Below are positions 1-10,381 of a stretch of 64,000 bases of DNA, piece by piece; the stretch's first letter is position 1, and every line of letters starts with the position of its first letter. The DNA comes from Asterias rubens. Its lineage: Eukaryota > Echinodermata > Asteroidea > Forcipulatida > Asteriidae. The notes under the pieces are model-generated. The model did no database searches and was not told the origin of the DNA. It saw nothing but the letters and a program-made list of their open reading frames with translations. The translations under genes were made by a program, and so were the position numbers. The stretch is from assembly GCF_902459465.1 (NCBI RefSeq), contig NC_047064.1:10070476-10134475 (forward strand), given 5' to 3'.

Positions 1-751
1 ACAATCGGACGGTTGCAGTATGTTCAGTGGGTGACCGCAACTGACCACAATAGACGTTTTTTAACGCATTGTTTATGAACGATTAGTGCTGGTTCATTCT
101 AATTGTTTGCATATATTATTTTGATATAAATATTTCATTATATTTTGCTCTTGTTACATGGCCTGACTGGGTGTGTATGAATTGTGTTTCTAAATCCTTG
201 TGTGTTGTTTCTTGTGCAATAATTGTAACTGCCTTTTGTAACCTTTAATGTTGTTGTGGTGATTTTCAAACTTGTGTGAGCAAAATATTGTTTCCTTTTT
301 TTTTTTTTGGGGGGGGGAGTAATACAGTTTGTTATGTATTGTGTCTAGACTTCGCCCACACTGTAATTCCCCTGTATTGAAAATATCTTGTTGCGCAACT
401 GTTGTCTATAAGAAGTAACTATGTGACCTCAGTGCGGACTCTCAATGGAAAACACTGTAAAACATTAATGTTTCCAAGGGTGCTTTGACAATATTTCAGA
501 CGGAAACATGTCTCCGTAAGATTTAGTCCTCCTCTGGGGAACTAGTATAATCAGTAAACCTCCAGATTGAAATTTTAAACATTTCTACCGCAGTCCTTGA
601 TTTACCCTTTAAAGCTTGATATGTCAGCACTGTACTGACAAATGTAGTTCCTGACTTATGACTAGTCGTACGAGTTACTAAAAACTTACAGTTTTATAGT
701 CCTTCAGTAAGGACGTGTAACTCGTCCTCAATCGAGATATAAGACCATAGC
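1..751. other. intergenic, no gene seen
   Basis: No open frame or splice-bounded exon can be supported here. The only distinct sequence is a T-run followed by a G-run at about 296-317. The rest is AT-rich and featureless by eye. Confidence 0.6.
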
Positions 752-1514
752 TTAAAGTTGCATTGTCAGATTTTTTGCCGATTTGGAGTCAAAAATCAAT
801 TTTGAATAGTGAACGAATTTAGAAAGGATATATATTTGTGTAACGAAAAATATAAAAAGTGAAGATTTGTGACGTCAGGAACTATAGTTATAACACTTTT
901 AAATTTTGCTTTCCGAGGACTTCATTCTGATTGGCTGACTGCTGGCAAATCTGGCGGCCAATCAGAAGGATAAGCAAGTTAATGAATAGTCATGGTGAAC
1001 ACTCATTTTTCACATGAACTAGAGGGCGCACTGGCCTATATACGCGCTCCGGCATGCGCGCAGGCGGCCATTTTCTTAGCCTGACAAAACTGGCATTTTG
1101 TAAGTTGAACAAAACAGCATCGCGTAGCGTTCAATAAACACAAACTCCAACGTGTGTTTCATATTCAACGCGCGTACATAATGGCGCGCACATGTACATT
1201 ATGTACATGTATTATAGTCATAGAGCTATATATAGCTCTATGATTATAGTACATACACTGCAACTTATGAATATGCATAACAACTAACTTTTCTTATGAA
1301 TAATGCATTTTTCAGCTGTGACGTGAATTATTGTCGGGATCCCGACAATAATTCATTTTAGTTTTTAATTAACTATCACTAATCATTGGCGGATTTTTTC
1401 GTTCAATACATCAAATGAAAGCTAAGAACTTTTTATAATCTTTTAAAATAGCTATTTGAAATTGAAATCAGAATTTGAATTGAAATCGGCCAAAAATCTG
1501 ACAATGCAACTTAA
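752..1514 (+). repeat. TTAA-flanked MITE, GTCGGGATCCCGAC family, long copy
   Basis: Both ends read TTAA then (A)GTTGCATTGTCAGA, in inverted orientation, and the adjoining TTGGCCGATTT also matches. The interior has a perfect 32 bp palindrome at 1324-1355 centred on GTCGGGATCCCGAC. The same ends and core occur at 33429-33782 and 58182-58560, which are about 350-380 bp long. This copy is about 400 bp longer, mainly in 905-1320, so it either carries an insertion or is closer to a longer ancestor. No coding sequence. Confidence 0.8.
1207..1254. repeat. near-perfect 48 bp palindrome
   Basis: The central 26 bp (1218-1243) is a perfect palindrome around GAGCTATATATAGCTC. Flanks extend the symmetry to 48 bp with two mismatched pairs. 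It lies in the extra segment of the surrounding MITE copy. Confidence 0.85.
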
Positions 1515-1521
1515 AAGGCCA

Positions 1522-1845
1522 AGTCACACTGCAGCAATAACGAAAACGATCACGATAACGACGCAAAGAGAACGCATTCTATTGGTTGAATGTGTCACGC
1601 AGAATACGCCCGCGCCAGTCAACCAATGGGAGACTTTCTGGGACGATAGAGGGCAGCAGACTTACCGGGTAAATCCATTGTTCTCAGAATTATGCGCATG
1701 TTCAGAACTACGTAAACAATGGAAACTTACCCGGTATGTCTGCTGCCACCTAGCGTTGGAAAGTCTCCTATTGAGGGCGATTGAGGGCGTGCATTTTCAA
1801 CGTTATCGTTTTCGTTCTCGTTATCGTTCTTGTTATCGAAATGTA
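1522..1845. repeat. two nested inverted repeats (MITE in MITE)
   Basis: The outer arms are rich in AACGATAACG-type words at about 1530-1575 and 1800-1845. The left end (AGTCACACTGCAGCAATA) recurs in reverse at 34500-34622. The inner element (about 1645-1757) has arms GGCAGCAGACTTACC and its complement, and matches copies at 39379-39480 and 55480-55548. The 152-codon frame across this region is a by-product of the repeat. Confidence 0.7.
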
Positions 1846-1910
1846 TTTATGCTAACAACCAATCTTATGTTAACAACAATTAATTTAAGTAGTTACCAAA
1901 AGTGTGCACT

Positions 1911-2271
1911 TTAAAGGGTCTATGTAACTTTTGTAGGACAAAAAACACAATGTCCACAGATGTACACTAAACTTACACAGTTTGAAGATAATGATGGTAG
2001 AAACCTTCCCTGAAAATACTATGTGCTGAGATGCTGTAGTTTTTGAGAAATGAGTAAAACAATGTCATGAAAATAATATTCGTCTCATGAGACGAAAACT
2101 ATTTTAATCATTTACAAACGTATTTTCATGACATTGTTTTACTCATTTCTCAAAAACTTAAGCACCTCAGTTAGTAAGATTTGAAGGGAGCTTTCCACTG
2201 TCATTATCTTCAAACCCTGTAAGTTTAATGTAAATCTATGGACATTTTGAAAAAGTACCCAAATCCTTTAA
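1911..2271. repeat. palindromic TTAA-flanked MITE
   Basis: Almost the whole element is an inverted repeat with arms of about 145 bp. It starts TTAAAGGGTC and ends with the imperfect complement CCTTTAA. The inner 36 bp of the arms (2040-2075 against 2121-2156) are perfectly complementary, and the loop contains the palindrome TCGTCTCATGAGACGA. No coding sequence. Confidence 0.9.
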
Positions 2272-4253
2272 AAACAGCTCCGGAAAACATTACAACAGCG
2301 CAGTGTCTTATACTCAATGCTTAATCACAACAAATACAAGATCACTTGTACTCACTTTTAGCGCACAGTGTGTGACTTATCGACTCGGTAAGAAATTAAT
2401 CGTGGCTAACACTTTGAGTGGTTCGTGTTTGATTAATTTGCGGCCATTACGCCGTTAGACACAATTACTTGAACGGACAGGCGCTGTCAATGGCACAGCA
2501 TGCCTGTACCTGGCAGCGCTGTTGGGGCTAAGGGAAATCGGCACATTACGCTAGATCTTACTGTTGCGTTACAAGATTAGATTTTGTTTTTTTAGACAAA
2601 ACAAAACAAGACCTGTGTTGACTGTATGCTTTGACAATAAACCTTGTAGCTTTGCTAACAAATCAGTCTGTGTACACGCTGGAAGGAATGTTGTGCGTCG
2701 AGTAGCTCTTCCGAGCAATGTAAAATTAAACATAAATGCAATTATTTGTGACAGCGTCATTCACTCATTTTACGCATTGCATGCTATGTATGAATAGGTA
2801 CGATTTTTTTGTCCTGTTGCAGTGTGTCCACATTGAGACCCTTCAAAACATGTCCGCGGGGTCGAGCGAATAGTACGGTGGGTGCAATTTAATTGCTTAC
2901 GACGTACAACCATAAAGTTCAGGGTAGGTTCAGCTTTCTTCCTTTAAATGCAAGGTTATGCCTTTGATTTTGGGAACCGTTTGATTGTGTTGATCATGTT
3001 ATAAATGTATATAATAAAACTAACTTTTGCAAATTTCATTTTAAATTGTGGTCGCGTTTCGCCGAACATCAGGAGCGAGTAATGTCCACGCAGGAAAATC
3101 ATACACACAATCTGAGAAGCGTTGTTCCTGGCAGTGACGCAGATTCAAATTTATGGGCATACACATTTATATCTTGTTATAAACCACATTACATAGGCCT
3201 AAGAGAATGTTTCTCAACATGTTGTATACTATCAAAAGCTGTTGTTTAGACTTCTAACAACGAGGTTTGTTTTACCACTAATTTTAAGAGTGACAACCAA
3301 ACGCATACCTTCCCTTTAACGCATTATTGTATGGTCTATAAAAGTTCATTTCAAACTATTATAGTCTTGGAGTGACACGACGGTTAAAGAGATCCATTGA
3401 TTTCCCCTAATATATTTATTCCATTTTGAGGTTTTTTTTTTTTCTTTTACAATATGCCTCTTTACATCTGTGACAGCTGAACAGCTGTTTCAAGCCTTCG
3501 TTGCTCTCTTACTTGATGCTTTTAATTATTTACTATTTAGTTTACGTGACTACGGAATGAATGTGTGAAGTTTTGCAGCATAGTTTGCCACAAATTCGAA
3601 AAGGTCATCACATAAAACATGTTTCAATACCTCTTCACTTTACCTTCCAGTTCGATAGCGTATTTCTTATGAAATTCTGCCAATAGATTTCTTGGGCCTT
3701 ATTGCGCTTACTGGGTAGGCCTATACGTCCCCCATGTTTACCTTATGCCATTCGTGTAGCCTTTATTCAAAACGCACGCCTCTGTGGCACCCGTCGCGCT
3801 GGTCTTTTTCGTGCGTGACATTAATTGGGTCGTGTGATACCTGGGGTGCCACGTGCGCCTTGAACTAAGGCTGCCATTCGTCGTGGTCATTAAGAATCAC
3901 AAATCTTTGTCTATTGTACTCTTGTTTTTTTGTATTTGTACTTAAATAAATATGTTTATATCCTAATGTTTATCTGTAGTTTAAAAATAGTATATATATT
4001 TTCTTATGCTCTGTAATTTTAAACGCAAGTCAGCCTCTGGCTGCCAAGTTTGGATGTTTTTAAATAAACCAATAATAAATATACGTTTTTGTTTTGTACT
4101 GCGGGGTTACTGTTTACTTTACGTGACAATCGTTTGAAACGTGCGCAATTAGCTGCACGTCTTGTGACAACTCCAATGGTCAACATGGGACCTTTTTGGT
4201 TGCAACTTTCCCTCTACATTGTCAGCAATTTGCGTCCAAGATTTTGTCAATGA
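2272..4253. other. intergenic, no supported gene
   Basis: Short open frames at 2564-2797 and 3046-3249 have no recognisable domain, no splice context and no signal peptide, so I do not call them. A fragment at about 3290-3321 matches the right end of the GTACCTTCCCTTTAA MITE subfamily seen intact at 58680-59057. Confidence 0.5.
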
Positions 4254-4641
4254 TTAAAGGCAGTGGACACTATTGGTAGTTACTCAAAATAATTATTTGC
4301 ATAAAACCTCACTTGGTAATAAGTAATGGGGAGAGGTTGATAGTATAAAACATTCTGAGAAACGGCTCCCTCTGAAGTGACGTAGTTTTCAAGAAAGGAG
4401 TAATTGTCCAAGAATTTGATTTCGAGACCTCAGATTTAGAATTTGAGGTCTTGAAATCAAGCATCTGAAAGCACACAACTTCGTGTGACAAGGGTGTTTT
4501 TTTCTTTCGTAGTTATCTCGCAACTCCGACGACCAATTGAGCTCAAATTTTCACAGGTTTGTTATTTCTATGCATGTGTTGAGATACACCAAGTGAGAAG
4601 ACTGGTCTTTGACAATTACCAATAGTGTCCTCTGTCTTTAA
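4254..4641 (+). repeat. AGGCAGTGGACACTATTGG MITE, full-length copy
   Basis: It begins TTAAAGGCAGTGGACACTAT and ends with the complement ACCAATAGTGTCC..CTTTAA, about 390 bp. Landmarks shared by the family are AATGGGGAGAGGTTGATAGT, GAAACGGCTCCCTCTGAAG, an internal hairpin around TTTCGAGACCTCA, and TGAGCTCAAATTTTCACAGG. No coding capacity. Confidence 0.92.
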
Positions 4642-5344
4642 GCGCGTGTTTTTATTGTTTTTAATTTGGGGAGGCATTCCTATTGCCTTGAAAATTGTGA
4701 GCCTGTTTTTGTTCCCTTCTTAAGTTTTGTTAGTTTGGTTCATCTGCTATTGTATACGACTGATTTATTACACCAAGGATGCTTGCACTATTTTGTTTCC
4801 TACCTCTTCTAATCAAAACACTCTTGATTTATAACCCCTCTGTGGTCGCATGGCATGATCCAATGGTTTATGAGCTGACCAGAGTGATCTCGGAAATTGT
4901 ATTTTTTATATCCATTGACAATTGACAACCGATTGGCAGTTTTGTCATACCCCCCCCCCCCTCCCAACCAAATAACTGACATCCACTGATTGCACCCCTA
5001 TTATTTTTTTTTTTCGATTTACGAGGAAAACGGAATGACTCTCAAATGAGTTTGAAATATTATAATAAGCAAGCTTTTTCTGTTGTGGCTCTCCGGCGAA
5101 ACGTCACAACCACAGAATGTGCGCTTTCGGCAGGCAGTGTTTCGGTCAAATTGGTGATTTCGTTAGTTTAGTTATGGTGCCGAATGACTCCGGCCGAGTA
5201 TACAATAGCTACAAAATTGGCTACGATTAAAGAAAGCCCCAAATTTGATACCGAATTAATTGACTAGTTGCTAGCTAAAGAGGTATACGGTCTGTTGCCT
5301 TTCTACTTTTACTTATTAGACTTACTTGTCTGAGACAAGTAATT
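4642..5344. other. intergenic, no gene seen
   Basis: No exon or repeat border recognised. It contains a C-rich tract near 4950-4963 and a short T-run near 5007-5014. Confidence 0.5.
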
Positions 5345-5740
5345 TTAAAGGAACGCATTGCCTTGGATCGGACGAGTTGGTCTATAAAAAAAACGTTTGA
5401 AACCGATTTTTATAAAATGCATATGGTTAGAAAGATGTTTTAAACGTAGAATACAATGATCCACACAAGTATCACTCAAAATTGCACGGTTTTCATTTTA
5501 CGTCGCGAACTAACCTGGTCGGCCATTTATGGGAGTCAAAAATTTGACTCCTATAAAAGGCCGACCGTGTTTTTAGGAGACGATGTAAAAAGAAAACCAC
5601 GCAATTTCAAGGCATATTTGTGTAAATCATTGTATTCTACTTTTACAGCATCTTTCTAACCATATCGATTTTATAACAAACGGATACAGAACGCTTTTCA
5701 AAGAGCAACTCGACCGATCCAAGGCAACGTGTTCCTTTAA
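5345..5740. repeat. fold-back TTAA MITE (GGAACACGTTGCCTTGG family), copy 1
   Basis: Starts TTAAAGGAACGCATTGCC and ends with the complement GGCAACGTGTTCCTTTAA. The arms, about 180 bp each, run nearly to the centre, where GGTCGGCC and GGCCGACC flank a small hairpin. The same element is at 62710-63082. The 67-codon frame at 5456-5659 is a repeat artefact. Confidence 0.9.
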
Positions 5741-5864
5741 TACAGTAGAAATTGTCTTAGCTCAGAAAGTTTTTACGTGGCTAAAAAAAAAATCGTCTGT
5801 CTTCTTGTCCGGGTACAATCATGTGTACCAACAAAAACATTCTATCCGTGGTAGCTAATTTACA

Positions 5865-5885
5865 TTTTTATTTTGTGTTTTCCAG
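5865..5885 (+). promoter_or_regulatory. splice acceptor before the GPCR coding exon
   Basis: A T-rich tract ending TTTTGTGTTTTCCAG lies 4 bases before an ATG. It looks like a 3' splice site joining an unseen 5' UTR exon to the GPCR exon. If it is used, the in-frame ATG at 5821 is intronic. Confidence 0.7.
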
Positions 5886-5889
5886 CATC

Positions 5890-7110
5890 ATGTCGAACCT
5901 CACGGGGGTCGACCCCACCGCCTCGTCCCCAGGCAGTTGGACCCCGTATTCCACGGAGACCTTCGTGATGAACTCCTCGGACGATGAGACAGCGCCCTCT
6001 CTCGGTAATATGATGGAAGTCAATGAGGACACCGCGCCAATGATCGTTTACTCTGTTGTGGATAAGATGCTGATCATCGTTGTCATGCCGATAATCTTCA
6101 CCATCGGCGTGCTGGGAAATAGTGCAGTGATTATTGCATTCTTCCGCTACTTATACATGAGGACGGTGACCAACCACTATCTTATCAATCTTGCCGTTGC
6201 AGACCTGACATTTTTGCTCTTCTCGGTGCCCCAGTTTTGGGTGCAGTACTTAACCACGCCAATCATAGGCGACTACACGTATCTTCCTTTAGAGTTCTGC
6301 AAAATCAATATCTTTTTAACTGACAGTGCTGTCATTGCGTCTGCACTGATAGTCATCCTAGTGACGTTCGAGAGGTACATTGCTACTTGCTGGCCGTTTC
6401 GTTTTCGACGTTTCAGCACCAAAAAACGGACGGTCATTTTGTGCTCATTGGTGTGGCTCTTCTCGCTTACCTACAAAGTCCCGTCGCTGGTGTTCTCCGT
6501 GAAAGTCAAGTACGCCCTCATGTGGGACATGCCGCCCACGAATTCATCGTCAGTGCGCCCTCAGTCGGTTGAATATTGCGATTACTGCTACCCTCGTAAC
6601 GCCCTGCAATGTGTCCGCTTTCGAAAATCCATGACCTTTGACCAGTTATTGTTACTCTCCGTCATTCCAGTGACGTGTATCTTATACACGTTGACCATGA
6701 TTCAACTCCACAAGTCGGCGCGTGCAACCTACGTCACGGTCTTGGAGGGAGTGACGTCAAACATCGTCAAGAAGCAAGTTGTGCGCATGCTCATCGTTAC
6801 CATTGTGGTCTACATCATCTGCATCACCCCGTTTAGAATTCTGAACCTCTTCAACATCTACGAGCACTCGCTGCCGCCTAATCTGATCTGGGTCATGGTC
6901 AACATATCGCGGATCATGATTTACACGAACTCGGCCGTTAATCCCTTCATTTACAACGTCATGAGCGAAAGGTACAGGCGAGCTTTTAAGGACTTGTTCG
7001 TTATGTGTTGGCCATGCTGTCCGAAGGATCGACGTATGGCTAATAATAATGGCTCGTTAGAAATCGGAATGAAGCTGTGTAGGCTTCCGTCTGACAGGAG
7101 ATATGTGTAG
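5890..7110 (+). CDS. class A (rhodopsin-type) neuropeptide GPCR
   Basis: This is a seven-transmembrane receptor expected at the plasma membrane and coupling a secreted peptide to G proteins. I choose ATG 5890 (406 residues) over ATG 5821 because a splice acceptor ends at 5885 and the extra residues translate its pyrimidine tract. Visible marks: N-glycosylation sites NLT and NSS near the start, GNS in TM1, NLAVADL in TM2, a TM3 cysteine (EFCK), ERY in place of DRY, CITPFR in TM6 where CWxP is usual, NSAVNPFIY in TM7, and a palmitoylation-type CWPCC in the tail. The second outer loop is cysteine-rich (CDYCYP). Length fits the family. MRTVTNHYLINLAVADL and PFR in TM6 suggest the TRH/ETH/ghrelin-type peptide receptor group; the exact ligand is not decidable. 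The coding region is intronless after the 5' acceptor. Confidence 0.93.
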   Translation: MSNLTGVDPTASSPGSWTPYSTETFVMNSSDDETAPSLGNMMEVNEDTAPMIVYSVVDKMLIIVVMPIIFTIGVLGNSAVIIAFFRYLYMRTVTNHYLINLAVADLTFLLFSVPQFWVQYLTTPIIGDYTYLPLEFCKINIFLTDSAVIASALIVILVTFERYIATCWPFRFRRFSTKKRTVILCSLVWLFSLTYKVPSLVFSVKVKYALMWDMPPTNSSSVRPQSVEYCDYCYPRNALQCVRFRKSMTFDQLLLLSVIPVTCILYTLTMIQLHKSARATYVTVLEGVTSNIVKKQVVRMLIVTIVVYIICITPFRILNLFNIYEHSLPPNLIWVMVNISRIMIYTNSAVNPFIYNVMSERYRRAFKDLFVMCWPCCPKDRRMANNNGSLEIGMKLCRLPSDRRYV

Positions 7111-7409
7111 TGTACTTGTGTCTCGTTAATTTAACGTAATTGTCCTTGGAATGTCTTAAAGTAACAATATTATTGTCTGTAGTCTTGATATTTTGGAACG
7201 CTCTCTAGAGTCGGTGGCTGAGTTAAGGCGGTGTGTTCTTGGCCTGAGTGGGTGCAGTGTTCGCACGCCCAACCGATGAGAACACCACCTGTGAACAACG
7301 CTGAACAAGATCACCACACCACCCTCCAGCGGGGGTCAGTCCAACTTCGTTCCCAGAGTTTGTCGAACAGTAAGAGGCTGACGGCTCTCTCACTGTAAAC
7401 ATGGTTGGA

Positions 7410-7415
7410 AATAAA
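7410..7415 (+). terminator. candidate polyadenylation signal AATAAA for the GPCR
   Basis: This AATAAA lies about 300 bases past the GPCR stop codon. The motif alone is weak evidence in AT-rich sequence. Confidence 0.35.
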
Positions 7416-8609
7416 GTAAACCATGGGGACGAGATTGGGATCTTTGAGAACAACACACTGTACAAAATGGCACTACATTATCATCGTTCGGGTGGAAGAT
7501 ACATGAACAGTGATGTACGTGTTCTTGATCATCCAACAACACACCGCCTGAACTCGATCATCGATGCTCGTTTGAACAATGTCGACAGAGGGCGCAATTA
7601 TAGTATCACGACGTACTTCAATTTTCGATTCAATCATATTGAAGTAAAGAAGACTGTTCCCTGCTGCTTCTGTCCTCCGGGAAGAATGATGTGTCTGCAT
7701 AAAATGTCGCCATCTTGATTGTTTGGTCTGCATCGCTCAACGGAGACTGTGGTCTTCACAGCTTGCCCCGTATAGGCGCAATTGAATTGCTGAAGCAATT
7801 AGAAACCCTAATTATTAACCCTCGCCCGAAAAAGGGAGAATCGTTATATTGTAGTCTGATAACGTTTTAAACGTTACATGATTTTAATGGCAGCTGGGAC
7901 TTTTCTTTTTGGCGTTATGCTTTATAAAGGCTAAACACGAGTGCAAAGATTTGCGGACTAACTCACTCTTAACAGCTCAAATCATTTCAACAGGCTCTTG
8001 GAGCGGGACTCGGTGGATGGAAACGGCTTATGGTTGGACTTTAATTTATTGAAATCGTCTATTATGTAGTCTCAGGCATACACGTTTAGTGACACTGTAT
8101 GTTTTAGCTCATCGTCAATAGACGAATTGCACATGACGTCATTGGACACCATCTTTGATGTGAAACAATGGAAAATGTCAATACGGTCAATGCAAGGAAT
8201 ACGAGGCATTCACTGAACTGTTTGTTTAGAGAGTATAGATGAACCTGTTTTCTTCGGCAACGTGGTTGTTGGATGCCATTGTGGTTTGAATGCAGCATGC
8301 GCAACACACTAGTCTTGCACCCAAAAATTGATAAAATGCTCCAAAATGTGATACAGTGACGAATGAATTTTCTTTTAAAGGAAATGCGATTCCTCATGTT
8401 CATAGAAAACGAGTTAGTACTTTATAGTTTAATTAGCTCGGTCTGTACACAGAAGAGTAATTTGTATTTAAAGGTCATGGTGTTTTTGTCGGGAGAAGGG
8501 TTTGTCCTTAGTGTCACTGTGTGTGTGTGTGTGTTCGTGTCCCCCGTTACGATACATTGACCCATATACGATACATTGACCCATATCCACCTAACTATAG
8601 GCAACATTC
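7416..8609. other. intergenic, small repeats only
   Basis: No gene supported. There is a short GT-repeat at about 8519-8532, and a 17 bp direct repeat (ATACATTGACCCATATAC-like) occurs twice at about 8549-8586. Short frames on both strands near 7400-7730 lack family features. Confidence 0.5.
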
Positions 8610-8720
8610 CATAGAGCTGCTTAAGCACAAACAACCTTTAGCACAACGACATTTTGCTTGCCAGAATAATCTTACCAGCCAAATACCATGTCACATGTTC
8701 AATTTATGACTGGTATACGT
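8610..8720 (+). repeat. fragment of GGGCCCAATTTCAC-type MITE
   Basis: Words such as CATAGAGCTGCTTAAGCAC and TTTTGCTTGCCAGAATAA, and the ACCATGT..TGACTGGT segment, match the intact copy at 8957-9141. This copy has lost its right end. Confidence 0.6.
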
Positions 8721-8956
8721 TGACTCATACAATGAATATAGGGTAGATGGCCTTAGCTTTCGATCCAAACCGGACCTTTTTCAGAGGCATAAAATAAGCA
8801 CAAACCAATACATATCCATTTATAGAAAAAGGGAGGGGAAAGGGGTTAAGGGAATGATCCAGAAAGAAGCGGGAAAATAACAGCCAATCAAAGTTTTATT
8901 TCAGAAACAATTGGTGGCTATGAACCAATAGGATTTGACCCATATCTATACATATT

Positions 8957-9141
8957 GGGCCCAATTTCACAAATACAACTTAAGTTAAAACAATTACATG
9001 TTTTGCTTACCAGAATAAGGTTGCCAGCCAAAATACCATGTAAAACGTGTGCAATCTGTGACTGGTGCCCTGCTCATTTCTGCTAAGCAGAAAATTGCTT
9101 AGCATTATTTTCTCTTATAAGCAGCTCTGTGAAATTGGGCC
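8957..9141 (+). repeat. GGGCCCAATTTCAC MITE
   Basis: The element starts GGGCCCAATTTCAC and ends GTGAAATTGGGCC, a clear terminal inverted repeat, with TGCTTA-rich sub-terminal sequence. Relatives lie at 8610-8720, 28792-29077, 50425-50580 and from 55549. Confidence 0.8.
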
Positions 9142-9244
9142 TGTGTCACTATTATAGACACTGTTCCTGTCTAAGCCCATGTAGTTCCCGTGATGGAGTG
9201 TCTGCGTTTATAGGGATGGATTCCCCCTGTCAGTGACGTAAGCT

Positions 9245-9333
9245 TTCCATATTTGTGTTTTGATTGGTCTGAGGTGATGTGGGTGCAGCTGTCAAACGTC
9301 ACTTCGGACCAATCAAAACACAGATATTGAACT
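9245..9333. repeat. inverted repeat, about 30 bp arms
   Basis: TATTTGTGTTTTGATTGGTC on the left is complemented by GACCAATCAAAACACAGATA on the right, with a loop of about 25 bases. It may be a small fold-back element. Confidence 0.75.
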
Positions 9334-9678
9334 TCCGCTCGTCTGCACGGCGTGAGTCCTGTGTATTATGTAATGTAGTATATGTACGAATGATTTGACT
9401 GCGTATGTGAAATGAATGTAGATGAATGGTGATTGTACATGGGGATTGACGTTTAGGCTCAACCGCAGATCTCATGCTTCGCTCGACCCCATTACCAGCG
9501 GCCAGGCTATCCAGGACCGCTGGGAAGGGCGCATCAGTTTGGGCAGATTCTTGACCAGGAAGTACGTCATGCATGCAGTGCATAGAAGTGTGAGCGTGAT
9601 GCATGATCGGACTGAGCATTCTCGTGATATTATACCAATGATCGTGCTCGATACGTTTGCCCGTCCCAGCGCCTTTGG
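9334..9678. other. intergenic; overlapping unsupported frames
   Basis: Open frames of 86 and 106 codons overlap here on opposite strands. Neither shows a domain, signal peptide or splice context, so neither is called. Confidence 0.4.
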
Positions 9679-10381
9679 TTAAAGTCAGTGGACACTATTG
9701 GTAATTATTCAAAATAATTATTAGCATAAAACTTCACTTGTTAACCAGTAATGGGGAGAGGTTGATAGTATAAAACATTGTGAGAAACGGCTCCCTCTGG
9801 AGTGACGTAATTTTCGAGAAAGAAGTAATTTTCCACGAACTTGTTTTCGAGACCTCAAGTTTAGAATTTGAGTAAATGCACACGACTTCGTGTGACAAAG
9901 ATGTTTTTTTCTTTCACTCTTATCTCGCAACTTCGACGACCAATTGAGTTCAAATTTTCACAGTTTTGTTTTTTTATGCACATGATGAGATACACCAAAT
10001 GAGAAGACTGGTCTTTGTCAATTACCATTCGTCGTGTGCCCGGCAAAAGGACGTAAGGGAAAGTTCCCGGCAGAAGGACGTAAGCAATTTATGTTAAAAT
10101 TTGTGTTTCAAGAATTATGAGCGGGAAAGTTTGGTAAATTTGTTGCCATGCAAAAGTCATTCTAGAAAGGTTAAATTCTGCATGGGGAATGGGGAAACAT
10201 GTCTTCAGGGTAATTCTAGCAAAAGAACAAACAAAAATGACATATTTTTCATGTCAGGAGCCATTTTGTTGCTTACGTCCTTTTGTTACTGGGACGAACT
10301 ACTTTATGTTCCCGGCAAAAGGGCGTAAGGCCTTACGCCCTTTTGCCGGGCACACGACGCATTAGTGTCCACTGCATTTAA
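9679..10381 (+). repeat. AGGCAGTGGACACTATTGG MITE split by a second MITE
   Basis: The outer element runs from TTAAAGTCAGTGGACACT to AGTGTCCACTGCATTTAA and carries the family landmarks. It is interrupted within its right terminal repeat by the 330 bp element at 10030-10359. Confidence 0.9.
10030..10359. mobile_element. MITE with CGTCGTGTGCCCGGCAAAAG ends, inserted in another MITE
   Basis: The terminal inverted repeats match at 28 of 29 bases. The insertion is flanked by CATT on both sides (10026-10029 and 10360-10363), a 4 bp target duplication inside the host MITE. At the right end, 10311-10350 is a perfect 40 bp palindrome centred on AAGGCCTT, so sub-terminal copies of the end are stacked head to head. 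Open frames of 75 and 103 codons here are artefacts. Confidence 0.88.

Noticed and set aside
1456..1914. 152-codon frame on the + strand
   Set aside because: It lies across the nested inverted repeats at 1522-1845, has no domain or splice context, and its residues mirror the repeat arms.
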